A stretch of DNA of 64,000 bases, from positions 1,550,001 to 1,614,000 of the forward strand of contig NC_080421.1 of NCBI RefSeq assembly GCF_029873635.1, in the 5' to 3' direction. The notes below the pieces were generated by a model that did no database searches, was not told the origin of the DNA, and saw only the letters and a list, made by a program, of their open reading frames with translations. Shown piece by piece: positions 61,252 through 64,000 of the stretch. Within the stretch, counting starts at the first letter, position 1. Every line of letters starts with the position of its first letter. The translations under genes were made by a program, and so were the position numbers. The DNA is from Malania oleifera. Lineage: Eukaryota; Streptophyta; Magnoliopsida; Santalales; Ximeniaceae.

Positions 61252-63058
61252 TTAGTTTTAGAAGGGGGCTTTAACCCCCTACCAAAAACCAATGGATTGA
61301 ATTGGGAACTCTTCCCTTTCTTCTTCTTCTTCACTGTTGTGAATTCCTCAACTTTCTCTTTTCCTTTATCCTTTTGCTTCAATTTAAGTTCGTGGGGACC
61401 TTTATCAGTATCTCTATCAGCTACACCTTTATTTTCACTCCCCAAAAAACCCCCATCACACTCTAGCTCAGTTTGTTTGTCATTCTGTGTCCTGTCAGCA
61501 ACTTCACCCATTTGTTGCTTCTCTGTTGTTAACTCTTCAGACTCTGTGTTACATAAACCCCCAATTCCCAGGTTATCCTCTTGTATTGGATCAGCAGAGA
61601 TGGATATGACCCCCTCCCCCTTCTTCAGGGATAGAGCAGCCTGATTGCTACCACCATCCATCAAGCCAGCATCACTTTCAGCTCCAACCGTGGCCCTATC
61701 ATTCTCAAGTGGTTTAGCCTCAATTACAGGCATTTTATCAAAGGTTTTACCTCTTGAAGACCCTTCTGTTCCTTCTTTTGGATTGCAAAACCCCTCCAAA
61801 TGCCCAATAGCTTTACATTTCTTGCAGAAACAAGGAAGGCTTTCATAAACCACCTCCTGAACAATCTCTACATCATCCGGAAGCCAGATTTTTACACTAT
61901 GCTTAACTTCTTTTGCAATGTCTACCTCAACCATAGCACTGGTATAGGAAATTCTAGCCCTGTTGGTAGTTAGCTTATCCATGTACAGAGGTCTCCCAAG
62001 CTCAGAGCAAATCCTCCCAATTGCAATTGGAGTCCATAACTCAAATGGAAGATCTTTCAGTTGGACCCAGACAAGAACAACAGTCCTCTGCTCAATCCTG
62101 AACCGAAAGTAACTGGGCATTTTCTTCAGTATAAGTGTTCTTCCATAAATTGTGTACGGACCATTCTGAAGGACCTCACTAAGATCTTCCTCCCTATGGA
62201 ACTTAAACACAATCTACCCCTTATCATGCTTAATTGATTCCACCAGAACCTTCCATGATCTCAGCAGAGTGTTGAAAACCATCTTGCCTGGGAACCTACC
62301 TTTAAAGTAGCCCACCAGGTGCTTTTTTGTAATCCCCCTCAGAGCTAAACATTTCAGGAGCTGAAATGCGAACTCCCTCACCATTAGCAGTGAACGCAGG
62401 CAAGGAACCACAATTCGAGGGGTCCCTGTTATTGGCAAAAAGCTCAGCCCAGGCAACTCTTTTGTTATTTCTCATTATGGTTCTCCTTTCCCGGTTATCC
62501 TGCTGATCAATCTTCCTGACATCAGGAACTTCCCTTTTATCCTTTTGCTCATGAACTCTATCATGGACAGATGCAACGACATCATTCGAGTCTTTCGATC
62601 CCTGAGTTTCTGATTCCATGGGATCCTCATCATCCCATGACCTCCTTCTTCCATCAGTAATCCCTCTACTTTCTTCTTCCATGCATGTCACTCTATCACC
62701 AGATAACCTCCTAACCTCAAGCTCTTTTTTGTTCGAGGACGAAGGTATGACAACCTGCTTCATCCCCTCATGATTACAGCATATATCACCCTCGCTCAAG
62801 CTACATGAGGACGACCCAGCATTGGAACCCTCCTTATTCTGAATACATTCCTGCTTCTCCGAAACGGTTGTCAAGTTCATTGAGGCACTCTGAGATTTAG
62901 TACCATCGACCTCCTTCAAATTTTCAACCCCTTGGCCAACATGCAGGCTCCTCTGAGCCCTAAGCGATTCAAGTAGTTCTTCTGATGACTTCAACCCACT
63001 CGGGCCACCAATACTCCTTTGACTCGCCATTTTAGCCAGCTTCTCAAACTCAGCCATT
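61248..63058 (-). pseudogene. LINE ORF1 (DUF4283 and zinc knuckle), disrupted
   Basis: RNA-binding protein of an L1-type LINE. The likely start is the ATG at 63058 (MAEFEKLAKMASQRS). After a Ser/Glu-rich N-terminal half come SWKVLVESIKHDKG and the DUF4283 stretch with GPYTIYGRTLILKKMP and WVQLKDLPFELWT, then the knuckle CFCKKCKAIGHLEGFC near 61815, and a Lys-rich tail ending PPSKTK. One frameshift between about 62302 and 62456 and one stop at 62211-62213 break it. Its stop codon (61248-61250) overlaps the ORF2 start. Confidence 0.85.
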
Positions 63059-63097
63059 ATCTCAAAATGTTTCTTCTTAATCCAATCATTCCGGCTA

Positions 63098-63200
63098 GAC
63101 CTGGCAAAGCGGTTCGGGTCGGATAATCCGTGGTGGATAAGGCGGATTATCGGGTTGGATAATTCATGGCGGATGGACAGATAATCCGCCATTCTCAAAT
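63098..63200. mobile_element. Possible hAT-like terminus
   Basis: Starts tagacctggcaaagcgg, followed by repeated ggataatccg and ggcggattat words on both strands, as at the ends of some plant hAT elements and their MITEs. No second terminus or 8-base target duplication is identified, so this is tentative. Confidence 0.35.
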
Positions 63201-64000
63201 ATAATTTTTTTAATAGTTTATTTTGTGTCATAATAATTTAAATTGTATACAACAACTTGCGATTAGTTTGTGTATTAACTTTTCTAGTAATTATTTTAAT
63301 CATTCAATCGTTTATACTAACTAACAACTCCTTATTCATGTAAGTAAAATTGTACGCATTAAAACATAATAAATTAGTCCCAATCCAACTCAAACTATGT
63401 GATTTGTGAGTCTCTCTAAAATCTAAATTGAATTGCTAGTCAAATTAGATGACTGTTCCTATCATTTTAAGTGCCTAGGTTCAATCCACTAGTACACAAA
63501 GTTTTATCCAAATCCTTTAGCAACTCATAAAACTTTTTGACATCCTCATTCGGCCCTATGTAGGTTCTCGGCTAGTAGTCTCTTCTCTAGGTGAGCCTTC
63601 AAATTCATTCTAATTGTGCCTATGCATTTGAAAGATCCCATATAGCATCTCATGCATATCACCAACAATATTTAGGACTTATTGCACTTAACTTTCATTA
63701 TTTCTAGTTAAATAGCTACTAAGAATGGTTTTCCAGTAAAAACAATTAATTATTATAATTTAGATTAATCCCACTGAGGTTATCACGCACTTTCTTTTTG
63801 ACTCCACCACCATGCATTTGTGCACTTCACACAAAAACTTGTCCTTTTATAAATTAGAAATATAGAGTAGATGATTACCGCTAGTTGAAATAAAATTAAG
63901 TCATAAGAGGCAAACCCTTTGGTGTTTAAACATCAAGATAAGTTTGAAGATTTAATTAAATTAATCAGCCAAATGAAGATAGACCACAAGTTTGAAAGAT
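63201..64000. other. AT-rich DNA, no gene seen
   Basis: No open frame of note, terminal repeat or RNA gene was recognised to the end of the window. Confidence 0.5.

Larger units (their letters stand above)
57793..63075 (-). mobile_element. L1-type LINE, near full length, inactive
   Basis: Minus-strand non-LTR retrotransposon of ~5.3 kb. The 3' end is a poly(A) tail, seen as ~16 T at 57792-57807. ORF1 (about 63058 to 61248) has an N-terminal low-complexity part, a DUF4283-type domain and a zinc knuckle. ORF2 (61251 to 57942) has an endonuclease, reverse transcriptase and C-terminal zf-RVT-type region. The ORF1 stop and ORF2 start overlap as ATGA. The 5' end and target duplication were not found; a hAT-like sequence begins near 63098. 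Confidence 0.88.

Overview
The window is nuclear DNA of a eudicot plant, AT-rich and dominated by transposable elements; the species cannot be told from the sequence. Two intact host genes are present. The first is a four-exon gene for a regulatory subunit of mitochondrial NAD-dependent isocitrate dehydrogenase (346-12060, + strand; 375 residues; first intron 9.5 kb). The second is a five-exon plant flavin-containing monooxygenase (32682-35713, + strand; 517 residues). A decayed duplicate of the monooxygenase is scattered over 41562-54946, split by later insertions.

Layout. 1-12060: IDH gene; intron 1 holds a tRNA-derived SINE with target duplications, an RTE-type LINE 3' end, a duplicated 0.4-kb block and much unassigned sequence; intron 3 holds a Tourist-like MITE. 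12690-32421: a nest of Mutator-like (MULE) inverted-repeat elements. An outer inverted repeat is interrupted in each arm by another MULE. The left one (13049-27509) carries a fragment of a BEL1-like homeobox gene of the SAWTOOTH class, which makes it a Pack-MULE, and was later hit by a 13.3-kb copia element (13843-27140) that itself took in three solo LTRs. The right one is 30043-31860. A deleted hAT element (28782-29840) lies in the centre. 32422-35713: the monooxygenase gene, whose promoter starts where the MULE nest stops. 36198-40621: TRIM-like element, partial copia and a truncated LTR. 41562-54946: monooxygenase pseudogene with a solo LTR (43316-45673) and a copia element (45768-52793) holding another solo LTR (49754-51675). 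54950-57790: no gene seen. 57793-63075: nearly full-length but inactive L1-type LINE on the minus strand. 63098 onward: possible hAT-like terminus, then unassigned AT-rich DNA.

The host genes act in separate pathways (TCA cycle in mitochondria; FAD/NADPH-dependent oxygenation, in some relatives immune-signal synthesis) and are neighbours only by position. I did not see a new enzymatic or defence system. The best observations are the Pack-MULE with a SAWTOOTH fragment, the nested MULEs with hairpin modules of varying number, two solo LTRs sharing one target site, and the monooxygenase promoter abutting a MULE end.
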